DNA from: DATEKX01 sp963726785
GTDB taxonomy: Bacteria > Acidobacteriota > Blastocatellia > UBA7656
DNA: 64,000 nucleotides
Direction of reading: 5' to 3'
Assembly (NCBI GenBank): GCA_963726785.1
Contig: CAVSDJ010000001.1
Location: 434,001-498,000 of the forward strand
Both the position numbers and the translations under genes were made by a program. Positions 18,308 to 27,159 of this stretch are shown one piece after another. The notes under the pieces are model-generated. The model ran no database searches. It was not told the DNA's origin and saw only the letters and a list, made by a program, of their open reading frames with translations. Each line of letters begins with the position of its first letter. Positions within the stretch are counted from its first letter, which is position 1.

Positions 18308-18397
18308 TTCACCGCAGAGACGCCGCAGGACACAGAGATTACGCAGAGAATTGATAACCTCTGCGCCGCCTCTGCGTCCACTGCGTCTCTGCGGTGA
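18308..18397. repeat. Imperfect inverted repeat, TTCACCGCAGAGACGC type
   Basis: The left arm (TTCACCGCAGAGACGCCGCA onward) and right arm (ending GCGTCTCTGCGGTGA) pair with several mismatches. It lies between recR and ebfC in the minus-strand operon. Other copies are at 26514, 37807 and 50224. Confidence 0.8.
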
Positions 18398-18470
18398 GTT
18401 GACTTCAAACTCCGAGAACTGAATGGACGCTGCCCTTGATTCTCTTGATTAGAGGTTCGGGCGCATTTGA

Positions 18471-18791
18471 TTAAAACATCCCGTCAGGCAAGCCCATGCC
18501 GCCGAGCTTACTGCCTAACTGGCCCTTCATCGCTTCGTCAGCTTTTCGCGATGCTTCGTTCACGGCTGCAATGATCAAATCCTGAAGCATTTCGACATCG
18601 CCGCTCTTGACCGCCTCGGGATCAATTTTGAGTTCGAGCAATTCTTTTGCGCCGTTCATTGCAACGTTGATGACTCCGCCGCCCGCGCTGGCCGTGACGC
18701 GTATCTTTTGCATCTCGCGTTGCATGTCTTCCTGCATCTGCTTGGCCTGCTCCATCATCTGTTGTATATCGAATCCACCTGGTAACTTCAT
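18471..18791 (-). CDS. ebfC: YbaB/EbfC family nucleoid-associated protein
   Basis: This small (106-residue) DNA-binding protein has the YbaB pattern: MMEQAKQMQEDMQREMQKI, then VTASAGGGVINVAMNGAKEL and LIIAAVNEASRKADEAM. It sits between dnaX and recR as in most bacteria and probably aids recombination or chromosome organisation. Confidence 0.93.
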   Translation of the reverse strand: MKLPGGFDIQQMMEQAKQMQEDMQREMQKIRVTASAGGGVINVAMNGAKELLELKIDPEAVKSGDVEMLQDLIIAAVNEASRKADEAMKGQLGSKLGGMGLPDGMF

Positions 18792-18855
18792 CCTGCTATT
18801 GCCTCCTGAAATTATTCCGTTATCGGTTTAGCGTCCTTCGATTTCGAGTTGCCAT

Positions 18856-20715
18856 TCATTGCTCAGGCTTGACGATCTCGACTTTGCCTTGAAACCTGTC
18901 TGCGAGCGCCTGAACCTTTGAACTATCCGCCTCCTGCGCTTTGCTGGGCGCAGCTTCTTTGCGTTTAGGGCTGTCCTCTACTTGAGGCTGTCCGCCGACA
19001 GAGACCGACAGCGTCAGTTTTCGCCCTAGCACTTCGCGCACTGTTTCTTCAATGGCCTGCCGTTTATCTCGCTTGTCGAATAGCGTTTTGTCTCTGGCAT
19101 TATCCGTTGCCAATATTATGCGAAGGTTGTTGCCAACAATCTTGACATCCGCTTTTCCGAGCGCGTCTGCCACCAGCATTTGATTCTTGCTCCATAACGC
19201 AGCAATGATTTTGCTGATTGCCTCATCGCCTTCCTCCCCGATCATCGCGGTTGACTGCGCGCTTCTCTTCGGCAATTCAGGCTCGTAAGGATACGGATCA
19301 TCCGGCAGAGATGGCGGCTCAGGCGGCAAGGGCGGCTCGCTGGCAGCGAGTACCTTGGAAGTGGCTCTGGGAGCCGATTCCGCCTGTTGTACGCTGCTCG
19401 CAGTAGGTGCGGGAGATTCTTCCGCATGCGGCTTGGTTGTTTTAAAAGAGCGCGGACTTTCTACAGTCTCCTGCCGTTGAGCCGGGCGAGTTGCCGCACT
19501 GCCTGTCGAGCGCGACGGCTGCACAGGTGAAGCGTTGCCGGCGGATGAAGAGACACCTACGCCGCCCATCAAAGATTGAAGCTCAATGATGCGGCTCAAA
19601 GCGTCTTCCAGCGGGTAAAGCTTGCGCGCTTGCACAAGCTTCATCAGCCCAATTTCGAGTTGAAAGCGCGGCTGCGATGAAGTGCGAATGTCCTGCTCCG
19701 TTTTGGTCAGGATTGAAAAGAAACGAATCAGATCTTGTTCTGAAAACTGATCGGCGAGTTGTGTAAGCTGTTCGCCTTCGCTCTGCGGCATCTGCACAAG
19801 CTCTGCGTCGAAGCCTGCTATCTTGACTACCAGAAGCGAGCGCAAGTGGACGATCATCTCGCGGCAGAAATTTCTCAGGTCGTAACCGCGCGAGACTACT
19901 TCATCAACGATGCGAAAGATTCGCTCCGGGCTTTGTTCCGCAATCGCGCGAATCGTTTGATTGAGAGTTTCAATGTCAACAAGCCCGAGCGCCGTAGACA
20001 CGTCTTCGTCCGTCACTTCCAGCCCCGCAAAGCTTATGACTTGATCGAGCGCGGACTCGGCGTCGCGCATAGAGCCTTCGCCCGCTCGCGCTACAGCCAG
20101 AAGCGCAGAGTCGCTGACCTTGACTCCGAGATTATCTGCGATGTGGCGAAGCTGGCCGACAATCTTCTTCAACGTGATAGTGCGGAACTCGAATACCTGG
20201 CAGCGCGACAGAATCGTCTCAGGCACTTTCTGCAACTCGGTCGTCGCCATGATGAAGACCACACGCGGCGGCGGCTCTTCGAGCGTTTTGAGCAGCGCGT
20301 TGAAAGCCTGCGTCGAGAGCATGTGAACTTCGTCAATGATAAATATTTTGTGCCGGTCGCGCGCGGGCGCAATCGAGATTGAATTGATGATGACTTCGCG
20401 CACATTGTCTACGCCTGTGTTCGACGCGGCATCAATTTCAAGCACATCCATCGAAGACGACGTAGCTATCTCTTTGCACGAAGCGCACACGCCGCACGGC
20501 TCGGTCGTTATGCCTTTCACGCAGTTGAGGGCTTTGGCGAATATGCGCGCGGTCGTGGTCTTGCCGACGCCGCGCGCGCCTGTGAACAAATAGGCGTGAT
20601 GAAGTCGGTCACTGGTCAAAGCATTGCTGAGAGTGCGAGTGATTGCTTCCTGGCCCACAATCTCGTCGAATGTTTTGGGGCGGAACTTTCTTGCTATGAC
20701 TTGTGATTCAGACAT
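18856..20715 (-). CDS. dnaX: DNA polymerase III subunits gamma/tau
   Basis: This is the ATPase of the clamp loader. The first 370 residues hold the AAA+ module: Walker A GARGVGKTTTARIFAKAL, the zinc module CGVCASCKEI, Walker B IFIIDEVHMLSTQ, and the sensor/SRC region ETILSRCQVFEF. The middle is a Pro/Ser/Ala-rich linker (about 390-490) and the last 120 residues form a tau-like tail. At 619 residues it is full length. I see no obvious slippery heptamer for a gamma-type frameshift. It is the first protein gene after the SRP RNA. Confidence 0.97.
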   Translation of the reverse strand: MSESQVIARKFRPKTFDEIVGQEAITRTLSNALTSDRLHHAYLFTGARGVGKTTTARIFAKALNCVKGITTEPCGVCASCKEIATSSSMDVLEIDAASNTGVDNVREVIINSISIAPARDRHKIFIIDEVHMLSTQAFNALLKTLEEPPPRVVFIMATTELQKVPETILSRCQVFEFRTITLKKIVGQLRHIADNLGVKVSDSALLAVARAGEGSMRDAESALDQVISFAGLEVTDEDVSTALGLVDIETLNQTIRAIAEQSPERIFRIVDEVVSRGYDLRNFCREMIVHLRSLLVVKIAGFDAELVQMPQSEGEQLTQLADQFSEQDLIRFFSILTKTEQDIRTSSQPRFQLEIGLMKLVQARKLYPLEDALSRIIELQSLMGGVGVSSSAGNASPVQPSRSTGSAATRPAQRQETVESPRSFKTTKPHAEESPAPTASSVQQAESAPRATSKVLAASEPPLPPEPPSLPDDPYPYEPELPKRSAQSTAMIGEEGDEAISKIIAALWSKNQMLVADALGKADVKIVGNNLRIILATDNARDKTLFDKRDKRQAIEETVREVLGRKLTLSVSVGGQPQVEDSPKRKEAAPSKAQEADSSKVQALADRFQGKVEIVKPEQ

Positions 20716-20813
20716 CTAATTTTTAGTCTAAGCCGTAGCCAAACGGGTTGCAAGATGAATGGGAAACGCGCTTCGTTATTTGCGGCGCGATGGGCGAGAG
20801 CGCGAAAGCTGGT

Positions 20814-20916
20814 CAGGCTCCGGAGAGGCCGCGGCACATCCGCGAGCTACTACCGTTGCTCCGTTCCCGGCCTGGCGGGATTCGCAGCCGCGTGATTGCA
20901 CGACTTCCGGAGCCTG
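20814..20916 (-). ncRNA. ffs: Signal recognition particle RNA (small bacterial type)
   Basis: On the minus strand the 5' end GGCTCCGGAAG pairs with the 3' end CTCCGGAGCC to close a hairpin of about 100 nt. The apical domain contains CCAGGCCGGGAACGGAGCAA, matching the conserved symmetric and asymmetric internal loops and tetraloop that bind Ffh. Its position just upstream of dnaX, after tRNA-Ser and tadA, is the order known from Bacillus subtilis. Ends are approximate. Confidence 0.9.
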
Positions 20917-20922
20917 ATAAAA

Positions 20923-20988
20923 GAAACGATGAACTATAAATGATGAACGATGAATTAGATAGCTGAGTTCATAGTTCATCATTCGTTT
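20923..20988. repeat. Inverted repeat, GATGAACTATAAATGATGAA type
   Basis: This short inverted repeat of TGATGAAC and GTTCATCA units lies between the SRP RNA and tRNA-Ser(GGA). It ends about 2 nt from the tRNA. Confidence 0.7.
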
Positions 20989-20990
20989 CG

Positions 20991-21080
<90 letters not shown>

Positions 21081-21085
21081 AAAAG

Positions 21086-21161
21086 CAATGATGAACTATG
21101 AATGATGAACGATGAATTAATATCAGCCGGTTCATCATTCATCATTCATAGTTCATCGTTC
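21086..21161. repeat. Inverted repeat, GATGAACTATGAATGATGAA type
   Basis: Arms of about 30 bp made of ATGATGAACTATGAATGATG and its inverse fill the space between the two tRNA-Ser genes. Confidence 0.75.
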
Positions 21162-21167
21162 AAAGAG

Positions 21168-21724
<557 letters not shown>

Positions 21725-21846
21725 GACACGAATCTGCTCTTAAAGACAAAGGCGAATCTTAGCGGCGCAGCTTTCGGCCTGTCAAGAAGCTCTACTGCGA
21801 GTGTTGCAAACTGGTCAGCAGAAATGCAGAATCAAGTTGCGAACCT

Positions 21847-22677
21847 ATGATTCTGAACACCCATAGCGGGCCACTTTATTTTGAAGTCTCAGGCGAAGGG
21901 CCGCCGCTCGTCTTCGCGAGCGGGTGGGCAATGTCGTGCGAGTGCTGGCGTCCGGCTGTTGCTGCGCTTCAGCACAAATATCGTTGCTTGATCTACGACT
22001 CGCGCGGCATAGCGCGCTCGCAGCCGTGTTCGATGGATGCGAGGTTCGCCATCGAAGATCATGCAGAAGACTTGCATCTTTTGCTTGAAGAAGCAGGAAT
22101 GTTCGACGCTGTGATGATAGGCCACGAAGCCGGATCGCTGATTGTCGCCGCGTGCGCCGATGTTCATCCGCAGGACTTGCGCTCGATGGTCGTCGTCAGC
22201 CCGCGCGCAGGGATGTCGAAGGACGTTGTCAAAAATCTTGCGGTCTTTACACCCGCGTCGCTTGCTCTGCGCGAGCTAGCGGCTTATCCGCTGATTCGCA
22301 ATCTCGTGGCTCGCAGGTTTCGCCGTGCGCCGCAGCCTTTCCGCGACCGCTTGTTCAACGACTTCGCCGATCTCAGCCCGCGCGCGGCTTACGAGACGGC
22401 GCTTTCCGCGTCTTCACCGGAATCTGCGGCGTTGCTTGATCGAGTGATTGAGCAGACCCGCTCGCCTCTTCTTTTCGTTTGCGGCGAAAAAGACAAGAAA
22501 GGGACAGCCGAAGCGCGCAGGTTGTTTTCAATCGCGCGAACAGGCAAGCTAGCCACTCTGCGCGGCTGCGGCTTCCTGCCGATGCTCGAATACCCAAATC
22601 AGTTTGTGAAATTGATTGATGATTTCATCGCAGGCTCGCCCTACGCGCCGCACCGCGCTTTGTATAGCATAGAGTAA
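21847..22677 (+). CDS. Alpha/beta-hydrolase-fold protein lacking catalytic Ser and His
   Basis: The 276-residue protein follows the alpha/beta hydrolase plan (oxyanion region FASGWAMSCECW, YDSRGIARSQP, nucleophile elbow, acidic strand LLFVCGEKD). The elbow reads IGHEAGS, with Glu94 in place of the nucleophilic Ser (GHSxG). The final catalytic His, normally in a GH before a PxxEQP-like stretch, is missing (GCGFLPMLEYP). As read it is unlikely to be a Ser hydrolase. It may be a binding protein or an enzyme with altered chemistry. The next gene starts 3 nt downstream. Confidence 0.75.
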   Translation: MILNTHSGPLYFEVSGEGPPLVFASGWAMSCECWRPAVAALQHKYRCLIYDSRGIARSQPCSMDARFAIEDHAEDLHLLLEEAGMFDAVMIGHEAGSLIVAACADVHPQDLRSMVVVSPRAGMSKDVVKNLAVFTPASLALRELAAYPLIRNLVARRFRRAPQPFRDRLFNDFADLSPRAAYETALSASSPESAALLDRVIEQTRSPLLFVCGEKDKKGTAEARRLFSIARTGKLATLRGCGFLPMLEYPNQFVKLIDDFIAGSPYAPHRALYSIE

Positions 22678-22680
22678 CCG

Positions 22681-23196
22681 ATGAGCATGAATGCCGGGAC
22701 AATAGAGCAGAGAAGCGAGCCGGTTGAATGGGCTGAAGCTTTCCGGCCCTCGAAGAAGCTCGCGCTGTTTGCTCTGGTTGTATTGTCCGGAGTCTTCGCT
22801 GTCAGTGTGTTGTTTGCTCCACCCGGCGGAGATTACTTCACCGTCTGCGGTTTTAAGAATTTTACAGGGCTGCCGTGTCCCGGCTGCGGACTGACCCATT
22901 CGTTCTGCGCGATTGGCAAAGGCGATTTCGCAAGTAGCGCGAGCTATAACCTGCTGGGCTTGCCGCTGTTTCTGCTTTTTATTTTTGTCTGGATAAGATC
23001 AGTGATGGTGTTGTTGAACGGGAACAAATTTGTGTTTGCATTCGATCAATTTGTTGAACGTTTCCGGCTCGTGCGAGCTTTCACATTTGCATTCATAGTG
23101 TTTGGCGTCGCGCGCATTCTATATGTGCTGTTATTTCAGCCTGAGCCTTTCGAGGCAAGCACGTTGATGAAGTGGCTTTCTCGAATATTCGGCTAA
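22681..23196 (+). CDS. DUF2752 membrane protein
   Basis: This 171-residue protein has three likely membrane helices (about 30-50, 95-115 and 135-155). It carries the diagnostic DUF2752 motif TGLPCPGCGLTHSFCAI between the first two. Function unknown. It starts 3 nt after the hydrolase-fold gene, so the two are probably co-transcribed. Confidence 0.85.
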   Translation: MSMNAGTIEQRSEPVEWAEAFRPSKKLALFALVVLSGVFAVSVLFAPPGGDYFTVCGFKNFTGLPCPGCGLTHSFCAIGKGDFASSASYNLLGLPLFLLFIFVWIRSVMVLLNGNKFVFAFDQFVERFRLVRAFTFAFIVFGVARILYVLLFQPEPFEASTLMKWLSRIFG

Positions 23197-23201
23197 CCGC
23201 A

Positions 23202-23645
23202 TCAAACAAGCCCCGCCTTCTGCAAAACCGAGCGCGGCCATAGCTCCAGCATCATTCCGAATGGATCGCAGATGACCATGCGGTTAGAGTTGTAATCAAT
23301 GACTTCGACGCTGACTTCCGTGAGCCGCCGCCATAGCGCTTCCAGATCGTCGTCAATCGTGAACGCGAGGTGATCTATCTCCTGTTGCTTATGCTCGTGC
23401 GGTCTTTTTAGAAATCCGATTCTGATGCCGTCCCCGATTTTCATGTAAGTGCCGTCAATCTCGAAACCTTGTTCTTCGGCATCAGTGATGCTTCCTTCGG
23501 ATGGAACATCTGCGCGGCGCTTGGCGTCTTTGCGCATGTAAACTCGCGCGCCTAGAACTATGGTGTAGAATCGCTCGGCCAGTTCGAGGTCATCGCAAGG
23601 AATTTCGATGTGATGGAACACAGCATTATTTATCAAAGGATTCAT
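23202..23645 (-). CDS. VOC (glyoxalase/bleomycin-resistance fold) protein
   Basis: This 147-residue protein has the paired beta-alpha-beta-beta-beta modules of the VOC superfamily: FHHIEIPCDDLELAERFYT at the start, DHLAFTIDDDLEALWRRL in the middle and VICDPFGMMLELWP at the end. Metal-ligand positions (His in FHHIE and DHLAF, Glu in LELW) are present, so it may be a metal-dependent enzyme or a binding protein. The substrate is unknown. Confidence 0.85.
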   Translation of the reverse strand: MNPLINNAVFHHIEIPCDDLELAERFYTIVLGARVYMRKDAKRRADVPSEGSITDAEEQGFEIDGTYMKIGDGIRIGFLKRPHEHKQQEIDHLAFTIDDDLEALWRRLTEVSVEVIDYNSNRMVICDPFGMMLELWPRSVLQKAGLV

Positions 23646-23666
23646 CGTTGCACCTGTGAGAACGCT

Positions 23667-23740
23667 AGTACGGTACGGCGAGCGGTAGCGAGCTGGTTAT
23701 TGAAAATTAAGTTACCCGGTCGCTATCGCTCCCGGTACTG
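23667..23740. repeat. Inverted repeat, GTACGGCGAGCGGTAGCGAG type
   Basis: The left arm (GTACGGCGAGCGGTAGCGAG) and the inverse right arm (CGGTCGCTATCGCTCCCGGT region) pair imperfectly. It belongs to the same GTACCGCGAGC family as the element at 42702-42783. Confidence 0.7.
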
Positions 23741-23743
23741 TTA

Positions 23744-24036
23744 TCAGTGCTTGCGCTGTTCACTGCGGCGTATCCGTTCAATATCCGGGTCGTGCAATCG
23801 CTCGCGGTCGGAGTGTCGTTCTTCTTCCTCGCTCGCTCCGCTTGCGCGCCTTAGAAGGTTGAGCGCACGATCTCTGATCTTTTTAATTTCCTTGCGGCCA
23901 TCTTCAAACTCGATTTCCACGGCGCTGGATTCCCCTCGCCGAGCACCCGCGTAACAGTGCCGTACAGCATGCCTGATGGCATCGCATAGCTTATTTCATC
24001 ACCTGCACGATAGTTTGTCAGACGAGTCTTGTTCAT
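23744..24036 (-). CDS. Small charged protein of unknown function, frameshifted
   Basis: The ATG at 24036 follows a GCAGGAGA ribosome binding site. The first part (NKTRLTNYRAGDEISYAMPS, then YGTVTRVLGEG) looks like a small beta-barrel. A one-base change near 23940 (in GGGG) leads into a clearly coding, highly charged helix (VEIEFEDGRKEIKKIRDRAL and onward to RIRRSEQRKH) that stops at 23744. As read the frame is broken. Total length would be about 96 residues. No family recognised. Confidence 0.45.
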
Positions 24037-24184
24037 TCTCCTGCACCTCGATTGCTCTTGAGGCGGTCGCGGCTTTTGCGTTTGCATTCGCGCCGTGCCG
24101 CATTGTGGGCAGACCCACTTGCGCTTGCTTGTGATAACTGCGCTTCTTCTCATTCATTTTAATCTTACATTTCACGCAAGTCAT
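24037..24184 (-). CDS. Small zinc-ribbon protein, frameshifted
   Basis: It begins MTCVKCKIKMNEKK at 24184. After a frame change near 24140 it continues VITSKRKWVCPQCGTARMQ, giving a CxxC-CPxCG zinc ribbon. The frame stays open into the following gene, so the two might be one protein; the separate ribosome binding site before 24036 argues for two. No family recognised. Confidence 0.4.
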
Positions 24185-24185
24185 A

Positions 24186-24283
24186 CAATTTTGGATTTTA
24201 GATTTTAGATTTTGGATTACTGGGACGCGACCTTCTTCGCTTGTTTTAGTCTCTGCAATCTAAAATCTAAAATCTAAAATCCA
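24186..24283. repeat. Inverted repeat of ATTTTGGATTTTAGATTTTA type
   Basis: The second copy of the element seen at 5268-5376. The arms at 24186-24219 and 24255-24283 are made of TTTTAGATTT and AAATCTAAAA units. It separates the zinc-ribbon gene from the PLD-family gene. Confidence 0.8.
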
Positions 24284-24284
24284 G

Positions 24285-25201
24285 TCATCCTACGTTAGCC
24301 TCTATGACCGCAGCCATTTCAGTCGCGTTCACCCAGTCTTCGTCAAACACTCGCTCTATTCTGCGCGATGTCGCATCGTCTTCGACTATGATTCCAACTT
24401 CGCGGCGACGGTCTAAACTGACCGCGCGAAGATTCTGGCTGCCGACAAAGAATCGACGCCGTCAACGATTACGCACTTGGCGTGGAGCTTGTACCTCGCC
24501 AGCTTTTTTACGGAAAAGTTCGGCACTACCTGATCATAAAAAGTATCGCGACTGATTAGCCTGACGTCGCAGCCGTTTGATGCTTTGCGCAGCAACAAGC
24601 CCATCACCTGTTGATCTTCGACCTTTGCATCAAGTATCCGAATTGATCGCTCGGCTGACTCAAGTAACTCAAGCAACTTCTTTCGGCTGTTGTATGGGCT
24701 TATGACTAGCGGCAGGTCTTTCGGCTTGAATACATTGCCGTGCCAATCGGCTTCAAACAATCGGTTAAGCTCGGTCGTGATTTCCTGATCGCGTATCAAC
24801 AGGCCGAAGTCGCGCGCGTAGTGCAGGTTTTTCTGCGTAGGGTTGAACGTAAGCACTAATGATTGCAGGTCGTCAATCATCATCATCTTGTAGTGATAAC
24901 GTTGGATCTTTTCTTTTCGCGACTTTGTCATCCTGACTTCGATTCCGAGTTTTGAAAGATCATCGGTAAGTTTTTTATTTCGCTTGTTCCAGCCCTTTGA
25001 CGACGGGGCGACGAGCGCCTGCACTTTGACGCCGCGCGCAACCGCATAGCTCATCGCATCGCGCACAATCGGATCATCCATCCGAAAGATGGTCATCTTG
25101 ATATTTTGAGTCGCAGAGTCTATCGCATCAACGATAGGAAAAAAACTATCGCCTGGCTGAATTATGAGCGAAAGGTTATTGACCTGCCGGTATGCATCCA
25201 T
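24285..25201 (-). CDS. Phospholipase D-family protein with two HKD motifs, frameshifted near 3' end
   Basis: Two HxKxxxxD motifs are visible: HYKMMMID in the first half (about residue 103) and HAKCVIVD near residue 243. Each is followed by the usual polar strand (LTFNPTQKNL; FVGSQNLRAVSLDRRREVGI). The frame breaks near 24455, just after the second HKD. The rest of the domain is clearly coding in the next frame, to a TGA at 24285. No signal peptide or membrane helix is seen, so this is probably a cytoplasmic PLD-type phosphodiesterase or nuclease rather than cardiolipin synthase. Confidence 0.75.
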
Positions 25202-25375
25202 CGTTTTAGTGTTCGAGACTGCTCAGATTGGCAAAAAGAATCATAAGCCTCTCAGGCGTCGCGGCAAAACGGATAAGTTAAGCTTTAACACACCGAGCCG
25301 GATTATGAAAGGAAAAACCAGAGCAGGCCAACAAAGAAATAGCTGCAAAGAACTGCGCGCCTGATATAGATTGCC

Positions 25376-26278
25376 CTATTGGATGAATGTTTGGAGGTTG
25401 TCGTGCGTGATTGTCACTTTAGCCCCCCATAGCAAAGTGCCTTCGGGGAAAGTTATATCGCGATTGTTGATCTTGAGTTTTAGCGCGGGACGGTTTCCGA
25501 TGTTCAGCCTGATTTGAGTTTGCGCGGGCGGAAGGTCTTGCGACTCGCCTTTCCTGACCAGAATGGATGTCGGTTTTGCAGCGTCATCTATCCAATATTG
25601 AATAGAGCAATTGTCAATCGTAGCTTCGACCTTTGCCACGAGCGGCTCGCCCTGCGCAACAGTTGCAGGCTGTTGCGGCGGCGGCGCGGGTTGTCCTTCG
25701 TTAGACTGGCTCGCAGGTTGAGTTTGTTGCGTGGCAGCAGGCGGAGTCGTTTGAGGCGACGTATTACTTTGCGCTTGCTGTGTAGATGGCGGAGCGCTTT
25801 CGCTGCTGGCGCGATTCAATTGCTTCACAAGCGCGAGCACTATTATGACAACGAACAACGCTATGCCGCCCGCAATGATGACGGTCGGCCAGCTTGTGCG
25901 AGTAGGAGATGCGCGATACGCCATAGGCTCGCTGCGGCGCGCGCGCGGCTCGGCAGACTGGCGCACTGGATGCTCGACAAATACGGCTTGCCGTGCGCGC
26001 TGGTCTGTTTGCGATTGTTGTAAAGGCTGCGGCTCTGTGCTGGGACTGGCGGTCTGTTGCTGGTAAAGGGCAAGCGCTTCGTCTTCGTCCATGCCCACTT
26101 GCTTTGCGTAAGCGCGGATGAATGAACGAGTAAATATGCCGCCCGGAAGCACTGAAAAGTTGTCCGACTCGATGGCTTTCAAAAAGCGCGTGCCTATCCT
26201 AGTCGCTTCTGAAATGTCAGCGAGTGTGATGTCGCGCTCTTCGCGCCTGTGCTTCAGTTCTTCGCCCAGTGTCGGCAT
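25376..26278 (-). CDS. RodZ-like helix-turn-helix membrane protein
   Basis: The N-terminal 70 residues are an Xre-type HTH (LKHRREERDITLADISEATR, YAKQVGMDEDEAL). A Gln/Arg-rich linker leads to one membrane helix (about 130-152, WPTVIIAGGIALFVVIIV). The Pro/Gln/Thr-rich periplasmic stretch ends in a beta-rich domain of about 75 residues resembling the RodZ C-terminal domain (YWIDDAAKPTSILVRKGESQ). RodZ links MreB to the cell wall machinery. No mreB is nearby, so the assignment rests on architecture alone. Confidence 0.8.
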   Translation of the reverse strand: MPTLGEELKHRREERDITLADISEATRIGTRFLKAIESDNFSVLPGGIFTRSFIRAYAKQVGMDEDEALALYQQQTASPSTEPQPLQQSQTDQRARQAVFVEHPVRQSAEPRARRSEPMAYRASPTRTSWPTVIIAGGIALFVVIIVLALVKQLNRASSESAPPSTQQAQSNTSPQTTPPAATQQTQPASQSNEGQPAPPPQQPATVAQGEPLVAKVEATIDNCSIQYWIDDAAKPTSILVRKGESQDLPPAQTQIRLNIGNRPALKLKINNRDITFPEGTLLWGAKVTITHDNLQTFIQ

Positions 26279-26400
26279 ATTAGCCGAAGCGCCCTCTCTT
26301 AACCCTGCCAGTGTATTGATTGGAGACTCAGATCGAAATTCATCTTATAAGCAAGCCCCTGATAGTGTCAAGCAACTGCTCAATCATCAAGCTGAGCTGA

Positions 26401-26502
26401 CTGATCGGCCCGAATCAGGAAGGCTTCATCCGCTTCTACGAAAAAGAGGTGCTGCCGAAGATCACAGGCGCGACGAAGAGCGCGCAAGTGAGCAGCAATA
26501 AG
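26401..26502 (+). pseudogene. Possible gene remnant (C-terminal fragment)
   Basis: After a TGA at 26398, 33 codons read as protein-like sequence (LIGPNQEGFIRFYEKEVLPK and onward) ending at TAA 26502, with no start codon or upstream coding frame. It looks like the tail of a lost enzyme gene. The rest of the 470-base gap (26279-26748) holds only the repeat at 26514 and the leader of the microcompartment gene. Confidence 0.3.
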
Positions 26503-26513
26503 TAAAACAGAGA

Positions 26514-26611
26514 GTTCACCGCAGAGGCGCAGAGGTCGCAGAGGCAGCGCAGAGATGACAGTGAGTTTTCCTCCGCGTAATCTCTGCGACCTCTGCGCCT
26601 CTGCGGTGAAC
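26514..26611. repeat. Perfect inverted repeat, GTTCACCGCAGAGGCGCAGA type
   Basis: The 30-bp arms at 26514-26543 and 26582-26611 are exact inverted copies (CACCGCAGAGGCGCAGAGGT core). It lies about 140 nt before the microcompartment shell gene. Confidence 0.9.
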
Positions 26612-26732
26612 ATCTGTATTGATCTTTGCCCTCCTTGACGCGCTCTAATGGTTTTGTTAGTTTGAATCTCTCCGTGAGCAAATGAATACTCGCCCAATAT
26701 CGCGCTCACACACTCAGTTTAATTGCCTTAAC

Positions 26733-26738
26733 CGGAGG
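26733..26738 (+). promoter_or_regulatory. Strong ribosome binding site before the BMC shell gene
   Basis: CCGGAGGACT gives a near-complete Shine-Dalgarno core (GGAGG) about 10 nt before the ATG at 26749. It supports that start rather than the second Met two codons later. Confidence 0.6.
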
Positions 26739-26748
26739 ACTCTATTCT

Positions 26749-27144
26749 ATGGCTATGGAAGCGCTCGGAATGATCGAGACAAAAGGATTTGTTGGAGCTG
26801 TTGAAGCGGCAGACGCTATGGTGAAAGCCGCGAACGTAGTACTGATTGGCCGCGAGTATATCGGCGCGGGCTACGTAACGGTATTCGTGCGCGGCGATGT
26901 TGGCGCAGTCAAAGCCGCTACTGACGCAGGGGCCGCCGCCGCCCGCCGCGTCGGAGAACTGGTCAGCGTTCACGTCATACCCCGCCCTCACCGAGAGCTT
27001 GAACAGGTGCTCGAAGCGAGCGGTCTCATCAGCGGCAACAGCACACAGCAAATCAGCGGCGGCGACTCAAAACAATTATCCGCAGGCTCGCAAGAAGACG
27101 GCAAACGCTCGCTCCAAACGCCGAACAAAGATCGCGTGAAATAA
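26749..27144 (+). CDS. Bacterial microcompartment hexameric shell protein (BMC-H)
   Basis: A single BMC domain fills residues 1-90 (EALGMIETKGFVGAVEAADA, GREYIGAGYVTVFVRGDVGA, VSVHVIPRPH), closest in pattern to PduA/EutM/CcmK-type hexamers that tile protein organelle shells. A polar C-terminal tail of about 40 residues (Ser/Gln/Gly-rich) follows. The aldehyde dehydrogenase gene starts 15 nt downstream. No pentamer (EutN/CcmL type) or other shell gene is in the window, so a complete shell would need genes elsewhere. Confidence 0.93.
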   Translation: MAMEALGMIETKGFVGAVEAADAMVKAANVVLIGREYIGAGYVTVFVRGDVGAVKAATDAGAAAARRVGELVSVHVIPRPHRELEQVLEASGLISGNSTQQISGGDSKQLSAGSQEDGKRSLQTPNKDRVK

Positions 27145-27159
27145 ACAGGAACCAGCATC

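Noticed and set aside
25202..25375. Small gene between the PLD-family and RodZ-like genes
   Set aside because: The only open frame overlaps the PLD gene in antisense and is Lys/Arg-rich without any motif.
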